Source: an uncultured Collinsella sp. (lineage in GTDB: Bacteria; Actinomycetota; Coriobacteriia; Coriobacteriales; Coriobacteriaceae). From it: a stretch of 64,000 nt of DNA. Of the stretch, positions 50,331 through 61,929 are shown piece by piece. Made by a program: the position numbers and the translations under genes. Location of the stretch: the NCBI GenBank assembly GCA_958451615.1, contig CAUDQR010000006.1, positions 1 through 64,000 of the forward strand, written 5' to 3'. Position 1 is the first letter of the stretch. Every line of letters starts with the position of its first letter. The notes under the pieces were generated by a model, which worked only from the letters and a program-made list of their open reading frames with translations, was not told the DNA's origin and searched no databases.

Positions 50331-51608
50331 TTAGGCGCTGTATTTGTTAGCCTCACCAAAAGTGCCAGCCTCGACGATCCAGCCATCCTTCATGATGACG
50401 TCCATGTTGTCGGTGTTGAGCACGTGGATGTCGGCGGCGACGTCACCATTGACAACCAGCAGGTCGGCGCACTTGCCGGCCTCGATGGAACCGGTCTCGT
50501 CCTCGATGTGGCACATCTTGGCACCGTTGAGGGTGGCGCAGGTGATGGTCTCGACCGGAGTGAAGCCGATCTTGTCGACGAACTCGTACATCTCCTCGAT
50601 GGAGCAGGTGCCGTACGGGGTGACGAAGGAGAAGGAGTCGGAGCCGATCGTCATGACGACGCCGCGCTTCTTGGCCTCGCGCAGGCAGTCGTAGTTGCGC
50701 TGCAGCTCCTTCTCGACCAGGGTGCCCTCGTACTTGTCGTGCAGCTCGGGGACGTAGACGGGCGGATAGGTGGCGTACCAGGTGGGCAGGAAGGCGATCG
50801 TCGGGGTGAAGAAGGTGCCCTGCTCGGCCATGAGGTCCATGGTGCGCTCATCGATATCGAAGCCGTGAATCAACTGCTCGCAGCCAAAGCGAACGGAATC
50901 GTAGGCAGCGGCGTGGTTGTTGTAGCAGTGGCTCCACACGGGGATGCCGACCATCTTTGCCTCTTCGACCACGGCCTGGATCTCCTCGGAGCAGTAGTGC
51001 TGGTCGCGGCCGGAGTCCCAGCGCCAGATGCCGCCACCGGTAGCCCAGATCTTGATGGCATCGGGGTTCTCGCGCAGGCGACGACGGACGGCCTTACGCA
51101 GATCCCAAGGACCGTCGACCTGATCGCCCCAGGGGTGCGATTCCTTGTTGAGCTCCTGGCTGCAGTGGTGGGAGTCGCCGTGGCCGGCAACGCGGCAGAA
51201 GCCAAGGCCGGTTGCCAGAACGCGCGGGCCCTTGAAGACGCCCTTGTCGATGCAGTCGCGGATCTGGATACCAAAGCGACCGATCTCGCAGACGGTGGTG
51301 AGACCGTGGGTGAGGCAGTCGTAGGCCTGCTTGACGGCGACGGCCTGCTTCTCGAGGAGCGGCTGCATGACCCAGTCGGTGTCATCGTCGGTCAGGTTGC
51401 CCGAGAAGTGCAGGTGGGTGTCGATCAGGCCGGGAAGGACGGTCTTGCCGGCGGCGTCGATGACCTCAACGCCCTCGGGAAGGTCCTGCATGACACCGGC
51501 GTACTCGATCTTGCCATTGTCGTCGACGAGAACGAGGGAGTTCTCGACCGGCTCGGCACCGGTACCGTCGATGAGCTTGCCGCCAACGATTGCATACTTA
51601 GTGGACAT
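50331..51608 (-). CDS. Metal-dependent amidohydrolase (imidazolonepropionase/prolidase-like)
   Basis: 425-residue TIM-barrel hydrolase of the amidohydrolase superfamily. Metal ligands and active-site residues: HLHFS (residues about 65-69), IKIWATGGG with the bridging Lys, SHCYN, HGFDID and GSDSFS. Related enzymes cleave dipeptides with C-terminal Pro, Arg or Lys, or cyclic ureides; the substrate here is unknown. ATG 51608 follows AAGGAGGAACC. It lies 131 bp downstream of an amino-acid permease and is probably in one operon with it, so an imported amino-acid derivative or dipeptide is a sensible guess. Confidence 0.87.
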   Translation of the reverse strand: MSTKYAIVGGKLIDGTGAEPVENSLVLVDDNGKIEYAGVMQDLPEGVEVIDAAGKTVLPGLIDTHLHFSGNLTDDDTDWVMQPLLEKQAVAVKQAYDCLTHGLTTVCEIGRFGIQIRDCIDKGVFKGPRVLATGLGFCRVAGHGDSHHCSQELNKESHPWGDQVDGPWDLRKAVRRRLRENPDAIKIWATGGGIWRWDSGRDQHYCSEEIQAVVEEAKMVGIPVWSHCYNNHAAAYDSVRFGCEQLIHGFDIDERTMDLMAEQGTFFTPTIAFLPTWYATYPPVYVPELHDKYEGTLVEKELQRNYDCLREAKKRGVVMTIGSDSFSFVTPYGTCSIEEMYEFVDKIGFTPVETITCATLNGAKMCHIEDETGSIEAGKCADLLVVNGDVAADIHVLNTDNMDVIMKDGWIVEAGTFGEANKYSA

Positions 51609-51739
51609 GGTTCCTCCTTATGGATCCATATAGTGGGCGAGGCCGCGTTGGGTTAAGGCCTCACAAAACTACCCAAGTGGTGCCGGGTTCGGTGCGCGGG
51701 AGAGAGGGCCCCGCGCACCCGATCCGCCCCGGCTAGGCG

Positions 51740-53191
51740 TTATTTTTTGCGGGAATTGGTGAAGGCCATGAGGGCCAGGCCAACAGCCAGCCAGCCGATC
51801 ACGATGCTCCACTCCACCATGTTGAGGGAGGCGGGAGAGAACGGGATCACGAGCAGGCCAATGATGGTGCCGCAGGCAACGATAGCGAGGCTGATGCCAA
51901 ACTTGCCGCCGGGCACCTCGTAGGGACGAGGCAGGTCGGGCTCGGTGAAGCGCATACGCAGGCAAGCGAGGGCGACCATGCCGCAGGAGAAGATGAAGGC
52001 GAGGGCCGACACGTTGGTCAGAGGGATGAGCATGTTCTTGCCCAGGAACGGACCGACGACGGTGATGACGCTCAGAACGACGCAGGCGAGCTTGGGAGCG
52101 CCGGACTTGGGATCGACCTCGGCGAACTTCTCGGGCAGCTGACCCTTGCGGCCCATGGCGAGCATGATGCGGCTCGTGGCGCCGTAGAAGGAGTTCATCG
52201 GGCCCATGGGTCCAAGCGTGGCGATGACGAGCATGGCCAGGTACAGGAGCATGTTGATGCCCTTGAGGCAGGCAAGCGCGGGAACCGGGCTCTTAACAAA
52301 CTCATGCCAGTCGAGGATGGTGCCGAACGAGTAGATGCAGACCATGTAGAAGCCGCCGGCGGCCAGCAGGGCCAGGGAGATGATCTTGCCGAACTTGTTC
52401 CAGTTGAGGCCCTCGGCTGCTTCCTCAGCCTGCTGAGGAATGGTATCGAAGCCGGCGTAGAAGAACGGGGTCAAAACCAGGACCGACACGATGCCGGCGA
52501 ACAGGCTGGTGCCCTCGGTAGCGGGCTTGCCGCCGCCAGCACCGGTGACCTGGGAGAACACGGGCATGGCGTGTTCCGGCGAACCGGTGAACAGCGAGAC
52601 ACCCATGGCGAGCAGCATGCCGCAGAGCAGAGCCTTGGTCAGGAAGGCCTGGAGCTTGGCGGCCGAGCTGGCACCGCGGAAGTTGAGGAAGATGACGTAG
52701 ACTGCAAAGCCGAGCGCGATTAGCGTCGGGAACAGGTAAACGTCGGCGCCCAGGATGGTATAGAGCTTGACGGCACGCAGCCACTCAAGACCGGGCAGGC
52801 TGCCGAACATCTCGGACACGAGGGTCGAGATAGCGATTGCCTCCCACGGGCACAGGATGCCGTTGCCCAGGGCCAGGAGCCAACCGGTGATATAGCTCAG
52901 CGTACGGCCAAAGCTACGATCGACATACTCGACGATGCCGCCCGAGATGGGGATAGCAGCCGTGAGCTCACCGAAAACAGCTCCGACGGGCACGAGAAAG
53001 ATTGCACCCAAGAGGAATGCGATCATAGCGGGAACGGGACCGCCGCCCACGACCATCCAGTCGCCGACCTGCAGAACCCAGCCAGTTCCGATGATGGCAC
53101 CGAAACCGATGGTGAAGAAGTTCCAGAGCGAAAGCGTTTTCTTCATGCCGCCGTTACCTTCGACTGCAACTTCTGCGTTCTTGTCCGCCAT
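51740..53191 (-). CDS. APC family amino acid permease
   Basis: 483-residue transporter with 12 predicted membrane spans. The first span contains FTIGFGAIIGTGWVLQVGDW, the GxG substrate-binding region of APC permeases. It probably imports an amino acid or amino-acid derivative by proton symport or exchange. ATG 53191 follows AAAGGAGGGGAACA. It is first in a unit with the amidohydrolase. The C-terminus is short and basic (TNSRKK). Confidence 0.92.
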   Translation of the reverse strand: MADKNAEVAVEGNGGMKKTLSLWNFFTIGFGAIIGTGWVLQVGDWMVVGGGPVPAMIAFLLGAIFLVPVGAVFGELTAAIPISGGIVEYVDRSFGRTLSYITGWLLALGNGILCPWEAIAISTLVSEMFGSLPGLEWLRAVKLYTILGADVYLFPTLIALGFAVYVIFLNFRGASSAAKLQAFLTKALLCGMLLAMGVSLFTGSPEHAMPVFSQVTGAGGGKPATEGTSLFAGIVSVLVLTPFFYAGFDTIPQQAEEAAEGLNWNKFGKIISLALLAAGGFYMVCIYSFGTILDWHEFVKSPVPALACLKGINMLLYLAMLVIATLGPMGPMNSFYGATSRIMLAMGRKGQLPEKFAEVDPKSGAPKLACVVLSVITVVGPFLGKNMLIPLTNVSALAFIFSCGMVALACLRMRFTEPDLPRPYEVPGGKFGISLAIVACGTIIGLLVIPFSPASLNMVEWSIVIGWLAVGLALMAFTNSRKK

Positions 53192-53552
53192 TGTTCCCCT
53201 CCTTTCCTTATTGACGCCTCTTTGGCGTCACCCCTTGCGCGGTCTGTTTTGCCGCGCGCTTTTATTTCGTGGCTTTACAATACGGCCTTGGCACAGCAGC
53301 GCCGCTTGTGGCTCGACCGAAGGCAGAACTGCAAAACGAGCGGCGCCGTTTTTGGGACGAACGGCACGGTTTGCCGCTCATTGTTGTCGCCCGTCCGACG
53401 GGCGTACGCTCATCGGACGCATATAGAGATGTTTTTGAGGCCGTGTGTTTTGCGCCTTTCGTACCGTTTACCGAGCTTTTGACGCGCGGACCCATTTGTT
53501 GCACATCTTTTTTGTAGGATAGACAGGTTATACATGAGACAAGGCGGTACGA
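53192..53552. other. Divergent intergenic region between permease and C39-like gene
   Basis: About 360 bp without a gene. Small hairpins GACGCC/GGCGTC (about 53213-53230) and GCGCGG/CCGCGC followed by TTTTATTT (about 53236-53266) lie near the permease start. The rest shows no recognisable RNA or repeat. Both promoters must lie here, but I could not pick convincing hexamers. Confidence 0.4.
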
Positions 53553-54587
53553 ATGGCATACGGATACAACGACGGTGATCAACGGCGACAAAGCGTTCGC
53601 CTTGCTGGCCGCACCACGCCGACGCCCAGAAGTGCCACGAGCAGCAATCCGCAACGCCCTCAAGAGCAACCCAGGCCTTCGTCTCGGCAGCAGACAAACA
53701 GAACACGGCAGAGTGGCCGTCCGAGCACGGGCACAAGCGCACAGCAAGATAGCCGCTTGGGCGCGCGCACTCGACAGCGCCAAGCCGAGGTTCCGCAACT
53801 GCGCCGCAACGGCGCACGTCAGCCCGGCAGCCATATCAACCGCTTCTTTTCGCATCCCCAAGGCGGACGCGACGGCAAGCCCTACCGCTCGACATCGTAC
53901 GTGAATGCCCCCGCCCTGCCGGCTCGTCGGCTTTGCCTCGCACTGTGCTCTATCCTCATCTGTCTGGTCTTTGTGCTTATGAGCTCCTGTATGTCCCACG
54001 GCTCGGCCGGTCTCGAGCCCACCGCCGAGGACAAGCTGCTCAAGGCCCCCGTCGCGCCCGGTTATTCTTTCGCCTTTTCGACCCCGCGCTCGCAATGGCA
54101 AGCCGGCACGATGCCCCATATCTATCAGATCGACCCTGCATGGTCGGAGCTGCCTTACGCCGGCGGTACCATCCGCCAAAATGCTTGCGGGCCTACGTGC
54201 CTCACCATGGTCTATATCTTTAAGACGGGACGCACCGATATGACCCCCATCGATATGTGCGCGCTTTCCGAGGCGGGCAACTACGCCCCCACCGGTGCAA
54301 CCGAATGGTCGTTTATGACGAGCGGCGCGTGGCAGTTGGGACTTAACGGAACGGAGCTCCATAACGATCGTGACTCGATGACTCAGGCACTGCGTTCGGG
54401 AGCGCCCGTCATCGCCGCCGTTCGGCCGGGCACCTTTACCAACGTGGGCCACTACATTGTGCTTTACGGTATTGACGACGCCGACCAGATTGAAGTCTTC
54501 GACCCCAACTCGGCCAGCCGCAGCGCCCGCCGCTGGGGCGTCGTAGAGGTCCTTAACGAAGTCGAAGCCATGTGGGCCTACTACTAG
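53553..54587 (+). CDS. Membrane-anchored C39-like papain-fold protein
   Basis: 344-residue protein. Residues 1-125 are a long basic, Arg/Gln/Ser/Thr-rich and probably disordered cytoplasmic region. One membrane span (about 126-146, LCLALCSILICLVFVLMSSC) follows. The C-terminal domain (about 180-344) is C39-like with Cys212 in NACGPTC preceded by Gln209, His300 in NVGHYIVLYG and Asp317 in FDPNS, the expected Cys-His-Asp set. It should act outside the cell as a peptidase or transamidase. ATG 53553 follows AAGGCGG. No export or bacteriocin genes are adjacent. Confidence 0.82.
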   Translation: MAYGYNDGDQRRQSVRLAGRTTPTPRSATSSNPQRPQEQPRPSSRQQTNRTRQSGRPSTGTSAQQDSRLGARTRQRQAEVPQLRRNGARQPGSHINRFFSHPQGGRDGKPYRSTSYVNAPALPARRLCLALCSILICLVFVLMSSCMSHGSAGLEPTAEDKLLKAPVAPGYSFAFSTPRSQWQAGTMPHIYQIDPAWSELPYAGGTIRQNACGPTCLTMVYIFKTGRTDMTPIDMCALSEAGNYAPTGATEWSFMTSGAWQLGLNGTELHNDRDSMTQALRSGAPVIAAVRPGTFTNVGHYIVLYGIDDADQIEVFDPNSASRSARRWGVVEVLNEVEAMWAYY

Positions 54588-55020
54588 TCATTGGGGACAG
54601 ACTTAAATGAGTGGTCTCTGGACACTCATTGGGGACAGACTTAAATGAGTAGTCCCAGATTGCCAGGAACCGCCGGTACGGAAAGCGCATCCCACTTTGG
54701 AACTCAATGGTGAGATGCGCTTTCCGCTAGCGGTCCGTTTGGGAAACTGAGAGCCACTTTTCGGCATATTTCCGGGATGCATTTTCCGTTTGAGGGCCTC
54801 AAGGGAAACCGCGTCCCATGTTGGAAGCTCATTCTGGGATGCGCTTTCCGCAGTTGATCGATGCGGGCTTTAAGGACTATCCCAAGCTGCCGGCAGGAAA
54901 GGAACGTCCCCAAGTGCCGGGTTTCCGCAGTCATTGGGGACAGACTTAAATGAGTAGTCGTTTAAGAACGTCCCCAACGACTACCCACAGAATGAGGGTC
55001 TCATCGGGGACTAGGTAAAT
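54588..55020. repeat. Cluster of dispersed intergenic repeats
   Basis: ATTGGGGACAGACTTAAATG occurs at 54590, 54628 and 54933, each followed by AGT; a variant is at 60740-60762. GATGCGCTTTCCGC occurs at about 54714 and 54839, also in the arc intergenic region near 60722. GAACGTCCCCAAGTGCCG (about 54902) links to the repeat at 24209-24284. No gene is seen in the 486 bp. The last 100 bp align with 60731-60850. Confidence 0.8.
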
Positions 55021-55023
55021 AGC

Positions 55024-55057
55024 AAAAGCCCCCGCGGCCGAAACGGGCCACGGGGGC
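55024..55057 (-). terminator. Terminator of the beta-glucoside PTS operon
   Basis: Twelve-base GC-rich stem (55028-55039 with 55046-55057) followed by TTTTGC on the minus strand, 17 bp past the glucosidase stop. Confidence 0.88.
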
Positions 55058-55073
55058 AGCAGGCTTGCAAGGG

Positions 55074-57879
<2,806 letters not shown>

Positions 57880-57888
57880 GGTTGCCTC

Positions 57889-58182
57889 CTAACCCAACAG
57901 CGACTGGGCGAGTGCCAGCACGTTGGCGGCGTTGCCCATGCCGTAGTCCTGTGCGGGGATGACCGCGGTCGGCTTACCGCTCCCCTGCTTGACGGTGTTG
58001 AGCTGGTAGGACACCTGCGGCCCCAAGAGCAGCACGTCATAATTGGCGCACGTCTCCTGATACTCGCCGATACCCACCGCATCGATATCGAGCTCGATGC
58101 CGTTTTGCTCCGCATATTTCTCGAGTTTCTTCATCAGAATGCTTGTAGACAGACCAGCTGCGCAAACAAGAAGGATCTTCAT
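57889..58182 (-). CDS. PTS lactose/cellobiose family IIB component
   Basis: 97-residue cytoplasmic phosphocarrier. Phospho-Cys7 lies in the P-loop KILLVCAAGLSTSILM, and VLLLGPQVSYQ is conserved. It passes phosphate from IIA to the sugar held by IIC. ATG 58182 follows AAGGGAATCCCTT; an upstream in-frame start lacks spacing. It is 46 bp downstream of IIA. Confidence 0.94.
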   Translation of the reverse strand: MKILLVCAAGLSTSILMKKLEKYAEQNGIELDIDAVGIGEYQETCANYDVLLLGPQVSYQLNTVKQGSGKPTAVIPAQDYGMGNAANVLALAQSLLG

Positions 58183-58228
58183 AAGGGATTCCCTTCGCAT
58201 TGATTGGTTGGATAGTCACCGCACGCCG

Positions 58229-58555
58229 CTAGGCGTTCTTGGTTGCAGTGCGCTCATATAGGCAGATCAGCTCCTGCACGAGCTCCTGAGCAAGCATGGA
58301 GCACATGAGGTGGTCCTGAGCATGGACCAGCAACACATCCACCGACAGATGCTCGCCCGCTGCCTCAGTCGAAAGCAGCTGCGTTTGGATGTGGTGAGCC
58401 TTGATTCCCGCATCCTTTGACTGCTTCATGAGTTTGGCGGCGGCGTCAAAATCCCCCGCTTTTGCCTTTTCAAGGGCTTCGAAGGCAAGGCTGCGTGCCT
58501 CTCCCGCTGCAGCGACCAGCTGAAACGAAACCATCTCGGTTCCCTGATCGTCCAT
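58229..58555 (-). CDS. PTS lactose/cellobiose family IIA component
   Basis: 108-residue trimeric helical phosphocarrier accepting phosphate from HPr. His78 in LLVHAQDHLM and Asp81 match the phosphorylation and metal-binding residues of lactose IIA. ATG 58555 follows GAGAGGAGACCGTT. It is the first enzyme gene of the operon, immediately downstream of the LicR-type regulator. Confidence 0.95.
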   Translation of the reverse strand: MDDQGTEMVSFQLVAAAGEARSLAFEALEKAKAGDFDAAAKLMKQSKDAGIKAHHIQTQLLSTEAAGEHLSVDVLLVHAQDHLMCSMLAQELVQELICLYERTATKNA

Positions 58556-58674
58556 AACGGTCTCCTCTCCCGTGATGTTTGGTTTGTACTTGAATATTCG
58601 AAACGCCTATCTCCCGCCCGCAATCCTCGAGGTTTATTGCAGGTAGACTGACAGGGTCATCGACAAAAGAAGTC
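58556..58674. promoter_or_regulatory. Operon promoter region between licR-type gene and PTS IIA
   Basis: 119-bp gap upstream of IIA on the minus strand. It holds the palindromes TTGAATATTCGAA (about 58589-58602) and a GCAAT/ATTGC dyad with a central CCTCGAGG (58620-58640). A LicR-type activator would be expected to bind such sites. No clear terminator of the regulator gene is visible, so read-through is possible. Confidence 0.4.
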
Positions 58675-60570
58675 TTAAGCCGTATGCGCTTGCACAAGCG
58701 CCATCAGCTCATGCCAGGACCGGCGCTCGCGTAGGCGCTCGACCCCCTGGCGGTCCATAAAGATCTCGGCGAGCAGTGAGCTCAAGATCCGCGCCTCATC
58801 GCCGCCCGACCGGGCAAACGACACCATAAAGACGATATCGACCTCATGGCCGTATTCGTCCCAAAGAATGGGATGTTCGAGCAGGCCCACGGTAACAAAG
58901 GCCTCGACGCTCAAGGGATGCATCCCATGGGGCATGGCTACCCCATTGCCAAACGAGGTGGCACTCGCGCTCTCGCGCTCGGCGACCTCTTGGGCAAACT
59001 GGGCATCGACACGGCCGCTCTCGACGGCGCGCTCGGAGAGATATCGGAGAACGGCCTGCTTCGACGACGCCTCAACGCGGTTGAAGAACAGGGCACGGCT
59101 AAAGAAAGAGCTCACGGAGTCCGATTGCGCAGTGTCGTCGCTCAGCACCTTGCGGATAGCGTTGACATCGCTCGTCTCCAAGAAGAAATCGGCCTCGCGG
59201 ACGGGCACGGGCAACTTGACGTTGAGCGGCACCGTTGTGAACACGTAGTCGATGTGCGAAAAATCGAACGTTCCCACGCGGGCGACATCGCATGTCTCAA
59301 TCGAATCGATATACATGCCAAACTGCTTGCGGTACTGGTGCTCGAGCATACGGGCGCTTCCCGCTCCCGAGGCGCACACGATCAGGATGCGCTTGCGACG
59401 CGGCTGGTCGGCTTGCTGCTCGAGGGCCAGGGCAAATGCCATGGCGATGTAGCCGAGCTCTTCATCAGAGGGCTGGCTGCCAAAATGACGCTCGAGTACC
59501 TGCGAGGTGCCAGCTGCCATCGAATAGGCCAACGGAAACCTCGTCTTGATATCGGGCAGCATGGGGTTATCCATATGCATGTGATATTCAAGGCGATAGC
59601 CCAGAGGGCCGATATGCCGAGCAAGGTTCATGCGAAGTTCAAGATCGCCGCTAAAGTCAAACCTAAACTCATCGTTGACCGCACGTACCATCTCGGAAGC
59701 AATCTCCCACATCTCGTCCGAGATAACGGCAGAGCCCTTCTCGGGCACGCCCGTGCCCCTGCCGAGCAAATGGATTGCGATAAAGGCAACCTCTTCTCGG
59801 GGCATGCTCACGCCCAGGGCATCCTTGATGTTTGCGGCAATCTGGAAAGCCGCGGCGTATTCGCGCGTTCCCTCCAGTTTTTGAACGTCCGATTCTGCAG
59901 CTGGGACATAGCAGCCCTGCTCGATGCGGCCAAGAGCAATGTAAAGATGCATGATGAGATTGCGGGATGCCAGCGAGCTCACCGTGACGGGCGAGGCCGT
60001 CAGGGCATCGTCCACACATGCGGCGATGGCCCGCAGGCGCTCGGCGAGCTTTGCATCGTCGGTGTCGGGCAACACGGGCCTCACCAGCGAGGCCAGGCAC
60101 AGGCGCCGTTGTGACTCCCCGCCCGCAACGCGGATTCCGTAGCGTGGGCGCTTTTCGAGCGTTAAGTCAAATTGGGCGAGTTTCTGCTCTACCAGACGCA
60201 TGTCATTGGACAGAGTCCGCGCCGAAACGTAGAGTAAATCCGCATACTCCTCAATCGTCACCCACTGGGACCGCATGAGGAGGTCGTTAAGAAGGAAGGA
60301 CACACGGCCATCGCGCGTATCAGGAATGCCCGGATGGGCCAGAGCCGCACCGTCTAGCAAGCGAGCAAGCTCATCTGCACGTGCAACATCGATACGATAC
60401 TGCCCCTTGCTGCCAACGATGCGTGCAACCCCTGCAAGGCTGTCGTTTGCGCGATGGATATAGTTTCTCACGGCGCGCTCGCTTACCTCGAGACGCTTGG
60501 CAAGTACCGCGACAGCGACAGGCTGAGCGTCCTCGATCATATTTACAAGCTGCTTGACGCGAGCATCCAT
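58675..60570 (-). CDS. LicR/MtlR-type PRD-containing transcriptional activator
   Basis: 631-residue PTS-controlled regulator. Order: N-terminal HTH (1-60), second HTH/Mga-like region (about 90-150), PRD1 (about 185-290; His208, His267), PRD2 (about 300-390; His319), a Gat-type EIIB domain (about 394-480; Cys399 in LIVCASGAGSA) and an EIIA(Man-tol/Fru)-like domain (about 490-631; His548 in VAMPHGM). The second PRD2 His position reads IAMAFALAL, so it seems to be Ala378. It should activate the adjacent beta-glucoside operon in response to HPr and EII phosphorylation. ATG 60570 follows AAAGGAGGAGGAC. Confidence 0.92.
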   Translation of the reverse strand: MDARVKQLVNMIEDAQPVAVAVLAKRLEVSERAVRNYIHRANDSLAGVARIVGSKGQYRIDVARADELARLLDGAALAHPGIPDTRDGRVSFLLNDLLMRSQWVTIEEYADLLYVSARTLSNDMRLVEQKLAQFDLTLEKRPRYGIRVAGGESQRRLCLASLVRPVLPDTDDAKLAERLRAIAACVDDALTASPVTVSSLASRNLIMHLYIALGRIEQGCYVPAAESDVQKLEGTREYAAAFQIAANIKDALGVSMPREEVAFIAIHLLGRGTGVPEKGSAVISDEMWEIASEMVRAVNDEFRFDFSGDLELRMNLARHIGPLGYRLEYHMHMDNPMLPDIKTRFPLAYSMAAGTSQVLERHFGSQPSDEELGYIAMAFALALEQQADQPRRKRILIVCASGAGSARMLEHQYRKQFGMYIDSIETCDVARVGTFDFSHIDYVFTTVPLNVKLPVPVREADFFLETSDVNAIRKVLSDDTAQSDSVSSFFSRALFFNRVEASSKQAVLRYLSERAVESGRVDAQFAQEVAERESASATSFGNGVAMPHGMHPLSVEAFVTVGLLEHPILWDEYGHEVDIVFMVSFARSGGDEARILSSLLAEIFMDRQGVERLRERRSWHELMALVQAHTA

Positions 60571-60843
60571 GTCCTCCTCCTTTCCCTGCGTCTAGTCTAA
60601 CGCGGTAAAGAATGACACTCCACGTCGCGCTCGTTCCGCCAACGCGGAACAGGTTGCGGGGAGTCCAGCTGAACTTATAGGGAGCACGGAGAGAGGGCCC
60701 GAAAGCAATGCGTCGGTGTGAGATGCGCTTTCCGCAGTCATTGGGGACAGATTTAAATTAGTAGTCATTGAGGACGTTCTTGTTTGACTAGTCGTTTAAG
60801 AACGTCCCCAATGACTACCCACCCATCGGGGACTAGGTGAATA
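60571..60843. repeat. Intergenic region with second copy of the 54.9-kb repeat
   Basis: No gene is seen. From about 60719 it repeats GATGCGCTTTCCGCAGTCAT, ATTGGGGACAGATTTAAATT, then GTCGTTTAAGAACGTCCCC and CATCGGGGACTAGGT, aligning with 54925-55022. As there, the repeat ends exactly at the T-run side of the neighbouring operon's terminator. The promoter of the licR-type gene must lie near 60571-60650. Confidence 0.75.
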
Positions 60844-60845
60844 GC

Positions 60846-60877
60846 AAAAGCCCCGCAGTCGGAGCGGACTGCGGGGC
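60846..60877 (-). terminator. Terminator of the arc operon
   Basis: Perfect 11-bp arms GCCCCGCAGTC/GACTGCGGGGC (60850-60860, 60867-60877) followed by TTTTGC on the minus strand, about 65 bp past the arcC stop. Confidence 0.9.
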
Positions 60878-60943
60878 CCATGAAGAGAGGCTAGTTTGTG
60901 GGCGCTTTGCCTGGCGCCCACAAGAGATGCAACAGAGTAGAGA

Positions 60944-61906
60944 CTACTCGTGGATGCGGGTACCGGAGAGGCCGGCCATGGTCTCGGCGGCCTTGTCCAG
61001 AGCGCCGATGATGCAGGTGCGGCCCTTGCGGGAACGGGCAAACTTGATGGCAGCGCGGACCTTGGGCTCCATGGAACCCTTGCCGAACTGGCCCTCGTCG
61101 GCCAGGCGCTCGGCCTCGTCGGCGGTGAGGTCCTCGAGCTCCTCCTGGTTGGGCTTGCCAAAGTTGATGGCGACATGCTCAACGGCGGTCAGCAGGAACA
61201 GAACGTCGGCGTCGCAGTCCTCGGCCAGCAGCTCGCCGCCCAGGTCCTTGTCGATGACGGCGGGAACGCCCTTGTAGCAGCCCTTGTTCTCGTAGTCGCG
61301 GACGACGGGGATGCCGCCGCCACCGCAGGCGATGACGATGAACTCGTTGTCGAGCAGGTTGAGGATGGAGTCAGCCTCGACGATCTTCTTGGGATCGGGG
61401 GAGGCGACGACGCGACGCCAGCCGCGGCCGGAATCCTCGACGAAGACCTTGGAGGGATCCTCGGCCATGAACTCCTTGGCCTGCTCCTCGGTGTAGAAGG
61501 GGCCGATCGGCTTAGTCGGGTTCTTGAACGCGGGATCATCCGGATCGCATTCGATCTGGGTGACGACGGTGGCGGCGTGCCAACGCTTATAGCGCTTGTG
61601 CATCTCGCGGCCGATGCCCTGCTGCAGGTGATAACCAATGTAGCCCTGGGACATGGCGCCGCACTCGGGCAGCGGCATCTCGGGGGTGCCGATGGCGTCG
61701 TGGGCGGCGGCGAAGGCGTTCTGGATCATGCCGACCTGCGGGCCGTTGCCGTGGGTGATGATGATCTCGTTGCCCTGCTCGATGAGGCCGAGGAGAGCGT
61801 GGGCGGTGTTGCTCACGGCCTGGATCTGCTCGACGGGGTTGTTGCCGAGGGCGTTGCCGCCGAGGGCGACGACAATACGATCGGGCTTTCCGTACGGTTT
61901 GCTCAT
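60944..61906 (-). CDS. arcC: Carbamate kinase
   Basis: 320-residue amino-acid-kinase-fold enzyme making ATP from carbamoyl phosphate and ADP, the energy-yielding last step of the arginine deiminase pathway. Motifs: VVALGGNALGNNP (N-terminus), THGNGPQVG and CGGGGIPV. It is 23 bp downstream of arcB in the operon arcA-arcB-arcC and ends in a strong terminator. Cytoplasmic. Confidence 0.96.
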   Translation of the reverse strand: MSKPYGKPDRIVVALGGNALGNNPVEQIQAVSNTAHALLGLIEQGNEIIITHGNGPQVGMIQNAFAAAHDAIGTPEMPLPECGAMSQGYIGYHLQQGIGREMHKRYKRWHAATVVTQIECDPDDPAFKNPTKPIGPFYTEEQAKEFMAEDPSKVFVEDSGRGWRRVVASPDPKKIVEADSILNLLDNEFIVIACGGGGIPVVRDYENKGCYKGVPAVIDKDLGGELLAEDCDADVLFLLTAVEHVAINFGKPNQEELEDLTADEAERLADEGQFGKGSMEPKVRAAIKFARSRKGRTCIIGALDKAAETMAGLSGTRIHE

Positions 61907-61929
61907 AGTGTTCGTTCACTTCCCAGCTA

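Noticed and set aside
54588..55020. CRISPR-like array
   Set aside because: Repeats are few, irregularly spaced and interspersed with other repeats, and no cas genes are present.
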